A stretch of DNA of 51,625 bases from NCBI GenBank assembly GCA_028290905.1, contig JAQGIW010000107.1:1-51625 (forward strand), written 5' to 3'. Both the position numbers and the translations under genes were made by a program. Positions 49,018 to 51,625 of the stretch are shown one piece after another. The stretch is from Caulobacteraceae bacterium (GTDB lineage: Bacteria > Pseudomonadota > Alphaproteobacteria > Caulobacterales > Caulobacteraceae). A model generated the notes under the pieces. The model did no database searches, was not told the DNA's origin, and saw only the letters and a program-made list of their open reading frames with translations. Positions within the stretch are counted from its first letter, which is position 1; every line of letters starts with the position of its first letter.

Positions 49018-50319
49018 ATGCGCACCGAACCCAGGACCGCCCCGAACAGCATGAAGTGTCCGGTGGCGCCCGAGGATGTGGATCTGTTCTCTCCCGGCGC
49101 GCAGGAGCACTGGTACGAGGCCTATCCTGTCCTGCACGCGAAATCGCCGGTTCATCGGATCCCCGGAGAGGGCAGCGTGCCGGGGACCGATGGTTTCATC
49201 CTCACCAAATACGAGGACATCCTGCGGGTGGTGCGCGATCCCGAGCGTTTCCCGCCCGGCCTGACGACGCCGCCGAAGCCGAACCCCGACGGCTCGATGC
49301 CGCAGATGAACGCGATGATGGAGTCGATCCAGACTCTGCGGCCCAATGAGGAGCTGTGGCGGGCGCACAAGTCGGAGCTCACCGATCCCTGGGTGGGGAC
49401 GGGCGCCACCCGCCACCACGATATGATCAAGGCGGCCGCCAAGGGCCTGATCGACAACTGGATCGACAAGGCCAAGGTCGATTTCGTGGGGGAGTTCGCC
49501 CGCCTGCTGCCGCAGATCGTCATGGCCAATGTGCTGGGCTTCCCTCATGCGGACATCCCGCGCATGGAGAAATGGGGCGAGGCCCAGGTGATGGCCTTCG
49601 TCTACGGCCACGGCCATCGCAATCTGCTTACCCCCGAGCAGGCGGAGGAACAGAACCGCATCCTCGCCGGCTTCAAGGAATATGTCGCCGACTGGGTGAT
49701 CGAAAAGCGGAAGAACCCCAAGGGCGACATGATCTCCTGGCTCACCCAGGCGACCTACAGTCCGTTCAACCGCAAGCTGACCGACATGGAGATCAACGGC
49801 ATCGTCTATGCGATGATGATCGGCGGCCTGGAAACCACGCAGTACGCCATGGCCGAGCAGGCCCAGCTGTTCTGCGAGGACCCGGAACTCTACCGCACGG
49901 TCCGGAACGACCGCTCCAAGCTGCGCGGCTTCATCGAAGAGGCCTTGCGCCTGCGCGCCCCAACCCAGGGCCTCTCCACCCGCACCACCACCCAGGACGA
50001 AGAGTTCCAGGGGGTGAAGGCGCCGGCCGGATCGATCCTCCACATGCGCTGGGCGGCCGGCAACCGTGACCCCGACGAGTGGGAATGCCCGCACGACCTG
50101 CTGCTTGACCGCAAGGGGGTGACCCGCCACCTCACCTTCTCGCAGGGCTCGCGGTCCTGCCCGGGGTCGGGCATTTCGCGCCAGGAACAGCTGATCGCCT
50201 GGAACCTGCTGATGGACCGCATCGAGAGCCTGGAATACGGCGAGGGCAACACCTTCGCACACCAACCCGGGATCATGCTGGGCCTGTTCGAGTTGCACCT
50301 GAACTTCAGGAAGGCGTGA
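49018..50319 (+). CDS. cytochrome P450
   Basis: A 433-residue P450 of a different branch from the other four. EHWYEAYPVLHAKSPVHRIP near residue 32, I-helix YAMMIGGLETTQYAMAEQ near 262, K-helix EEALRLRAPTQG, and heme loop FSQGSRSCPGSGISRQEQL with Cys381. The SRSCPGSGISRQE form and the NRDPDEWECP meander differ from FGxGxHxC enzymes but keep all essential residues. ATG 49018 follows TTTAGGAGACTCTTC. It overlaps or nearly abuts the next gene (50331), which may supply a partner function. Substrate unknown. Confidence 0.93.
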   Translation: MRTEPRTAPNSMKCPVAPEDVDLFSPGAQEHWYEAYPVLHAKSPVHRIPGEGSVPGTDGFILTKYEDILRVVRDPERFPPGLTTPPKPNPDGSMPQMNAMMESIQTLRPNEELWRAHKSELTDPWVGTGATRHHDMIKAAAKGLIDNWIDKAKVDFVGEFARLLPQIVMANVLGFPHADIPRMEKWGEAQVMAFVYGHGHRNLLTPEQAEEQNRILAGFKEYVADWVIEKRKNPKGDMISWLTQATYSPFNRKLTDMEINGIVYAMMIGGLETTQYAMAEQAQLFCEDPELYRTVRNDRSKLRGFIEEALRLRAPTQGLSTRTTTQDEEFQGVKAPAGSILHMRWAAGNRDPDEWECPHDLLLDRKGVTRHLTFSQGSRSCPGSGISRQEQLIAWNLLMDRIESLEYGEGNTFAHQPGIMLGLFELHLNFRKA

Positions 50320-50330
50320 TAGAAGGCGGC

Positions 50331-50948
50331 ATGGCCGCCGCATACGACTACCTGACGATCACGCTCGGGCGCGGGCGCGCCGCCTGGCAGGCGTTCGCGA
50401 CATACGTGAACAGCCCGGGCGACGAGGCGGTCGCTCGGGTGGGGGGCGAGTTCGTCGGCCTCTTCGCGCCCCAGCTCGGCTTCGCCTCCAACGAGGCGGC
50501 GGTCCTGGTCCGCTGGCCGACGGGCCTGCGCGGCTCGATGTCCCCGCTCACCGGGGCGGATGGCGTCGTCGCCTGCCACGAGGATGCGCTGACGCCGACG
50601 CTGCGGCCGCGTGTGGGCCAGGAGCTGCGCAATGCCGGGATCTACGTCCACCGCTGGTTCGTGGTCGACGGGGACCGCGTAAAGGACTTCGTCGACCTCT
50701 CCGGACAGGCATGGGGCGCCTTCGAGGGCGCCTATGACACCGAGATCTTCGGCCTGTTCACCACGACTCCAACTCCGGAGGATACGGCCAAGGGCCAGGG
50801 GCGGCTGCTGCTCCTCACCTGGTACGCCAGCCACGGCGTCTGGGAGGCTTCGCGCGAACAGGCGGCGGATCCGCAGAGCCTTTTCGCCAGGCGCCATGAA
50901 CTGACCCGCTCGACCATCGGCCGCAGCTCGATCCTGGTCCCGCGGTAG
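50331..50948 (+). CDS. hypothetical protein, possibly a dimeric alpha-beta barrel
   Basis: A 205-residue protein that I do not recognise with confidence. It begins MAAAYDYLTITLGRGRAAW, has an internal half RNAGIYVHRWFVVDGDRVKD near residue 103, and near 160 LLLLTWYASHGVWEASREQ, which resembles the conserved tryptophan helix of NIPSNAP-type dimeric alpha-beta-barrel proteins. No signal peptide or membrane helix. ATG 50331 follows AGAAGGCGGC; a GTG at 50316 would overlap the P450 stop (GTGA) and extend the protein by five residues. Co-translation with the P450 suggests a linked role. Confidence 0.7.
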   Translation: MAAAYDYLTITLGRGRAAWQAFATYVNSPGDEAVARVGGEFVGLFAPQLGFASNEAAVLVRWPTGLRGSMSPLTGADGVVACHEDALTPTLRPRVGQELRNAGIYVHRWFVVDGDRVKDFVDLSGQAWGAFEGAYDTEIFGLFTTTPTPEDTAKGQGRLLLLTWYASHGVWEASREQAADPQSLFARRHELTRSTIGRSSILVPR

Positions 50949-50953
50949 AGACC

Positions 50954-50985
50954 CGCCTCTCCTCCCCGCTGGGGGAGGAGAGGCG
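50954..50985. terminator. 14-bp stem hairpin between convergent genes
   Basis: CGCCTCTCCTCCCC-GCTG-GGGGAGGAGAGGCG is a perfect 14-base stem with a 4-base loop, filling the 42-base gap between convergent gene ends (50948 and 50991). It probably works as a two-way terminator; its C-rich/G-rich arms are like the REP-type elements at 71 and 48911. Confidence 0.65.
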
Positions 50986-50990
50986 CCTCA

Positions 50991-51625
50991 TCACTGCGCC
51001 GTGAGGCCTCCGTCCACGACCATCTCCGAGCCGGTCATGAAGGCGGCCTTGTCCGAGGCCAGGTAGACGATCGCCTCGGCGATGTCGGCGACGGCGCCCA
51101 TGTGGCCGAGCGGGTGGAGATGGTCGACGCGGTCGCGGGCTTCGTTTTCGCCCACCCCGGTCGCGGTGGCGAAGCCGGTCACGACCTCGCGTCCCATGAC
51201 CGTGTCGATCACGCCGGGATGCACGGAGTTGACCCGGATCTTCATCGGCGCGAGCTCCATGGCCAGGCATTTGGTCATCAGCCGCACGGCCCCCTTGGAC
51301 GCGCCGTAGCAGGCGCCGCCGGCGAAGCCGACCAGGCCGGCGACCGAGGAGAGATTGACGATGGCCGCGCCGCCGCGCCACTGGGCCGCGCGCTCGGCCA
51401 GGGCCGGGATCGCGTGCTTGCACCCGAGGAACACCCCCTCGACGTTGGCGGAATGCACGCGCCGCCACTCCTCCAGGCTGACCTCGGTGATCCGCCCCAG
51501 CCCTCGTGACAGCACGCCGGCGTTGTTGACGAGGATGTCCAGCCCTCCCGCCTCGGCCCTGGCGAAGGCGATCGTTTCGATCCACTGCGCCTCGTCCGTC
51601 ACGTCCTGGCGCCGCGCCAGGCCGC
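50991..51625 (-). CDS. SDR family oxidoreductase (5' end cut by window edge)
   Basis: The C-terminal ~211 residues of an SDR whose start lies beyond the window. Visible parts are DILVNNAGVLSRGLG, AIVNLSSVAGLVGFAGG, catalytic CYGASKGAVRLMTK, HPGVIDTVMGREV and the end KAAFMTGSEMVVDGGLTAQ. The frame continues past the first in-frame Met (51602) to the edge, reading GLARRQDV, so the cofactor-binding half is missing only because of the cut. It resembles cyclohexanol/3-alpha-hydroxysteroid-type dehydrogenases in general layout, though no specific substrate can be given. Confidence 0.9.
   Translation of the reverse strand, partial: GLARRQDVTDEAQWIETIAFARAEAGGLDILVNNAGVLSRGLGRITEVSLEEWRRVHSANVEGVFLGCKHAIPALAERAAQWRGGAAIVNLSSVAGLVGFAGGACYGASKGAVRLMTKCLAMELAPMKIRVNSVHPGVIDTVMGREVVTGFATATGVGENEARDRVDHLHPLGHMGAVADIAEAIVYLASDKAAFMTGSEMVVDGGLTAQ

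Noticed and set aside
46658-50319. missing Cys or ExxR in the other P450 genes
   Set aside because: Checked each one: Cys419 (25764), Cys370 (33734), Cys374 (46658) and Cys381 (49018) and all ExxR motifs are present; only the 24374 protein lacks its cysteine.

Overview
The window is a high-GC, densely coded piece of a chromosome that looks alphaproteobacterial, most likely Caulobacterales (Phenylobacterium/Caulobacter-like), with sphingomonads as the main alternative. The basis is strong G/C third-position bias, many GTGA/ATGA gene overlaps, a sixA-DUF952-pyrD-histidine kinase run, large TonB receptors, and an accessory region rich in cytochrome P450s and short-chain dehydrogenases (SDRs). 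The taxonomic call is an inference from content, not from a marker gene. No rRNA, tRNA, CRISPR array, insertion sequence or phage gene was seen.

Region 1 (1-16.1 kb) looks like ordinary chromosome. It holds an exported protein, sixA, a DUF952 protein with an apparent CTG start, pyrD, an orphan histidine kinase, a DUF2332 protein, a crotonase-fold enzyme, an APH-like phosphotransferase, gamma-glutamyltransferase, a P1-family peptidase homologue, a retropepsin-like protease, a decayed amino-acid permease, and a four-gene polysaccharide operon (O-antigen ligase/polymerase-like protein plus three glycosyltransferases joined by 4-base overlaps).

Region 2 (about 16.1-51.6 kb) is a catabolic island. 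It encodes five P450-fold proteins; three ferredoxins and a ferredoxin reductase; at least eleven SDRs, including two amplified paralogue groups; two divergent paralogous TonB receptors; a phytanoyl-CoA dioxygenase-like enzyme; a class III CoA-transferase, a hot-dog hydratase, a thioesterase-like protein and a crotonase; three SnoaL/NTF2-like proteins; two VOC proteins; a ThuA-like protein; a carboxymuconolactone-decarboxylase-fold protein; a GST; and one TetR regulator. The simplest reading is uptake of a bulky hydrophobic compound (terpenoid-, steroid- or polycyclic-like) through the TonB receptors, P450 hydroxylation, SDR oxidation, then CoA activation and side-chain or ring breakdown. No thiolase, CoA ligase or acyl-CoA dehydrogenase lies in the window, so the pathway is incomplete here.

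Three things stand out. (a) One P450 (24374-25777) overlaps the end of a normal P450 gene and has no cysteine at the heme-ligand position. (b) A short palindromic motif, roughly AACRYGTT followed by a T-rich tail, recurs in most intergenic regions of the island and once upstream of the acyl-CoA-type genes at 6.4 kb; it looks like the operator or promoter of one regulon, with the TetR at 32169 as the obvious candidate regulator. (c) Several enzymes lack textbook catalytic residues: an SDR with YxxxN instead of YxxxK, and a crotonase lacking both catalytic glutamates. REP-like hairpins and small gene remnants sit between genes.
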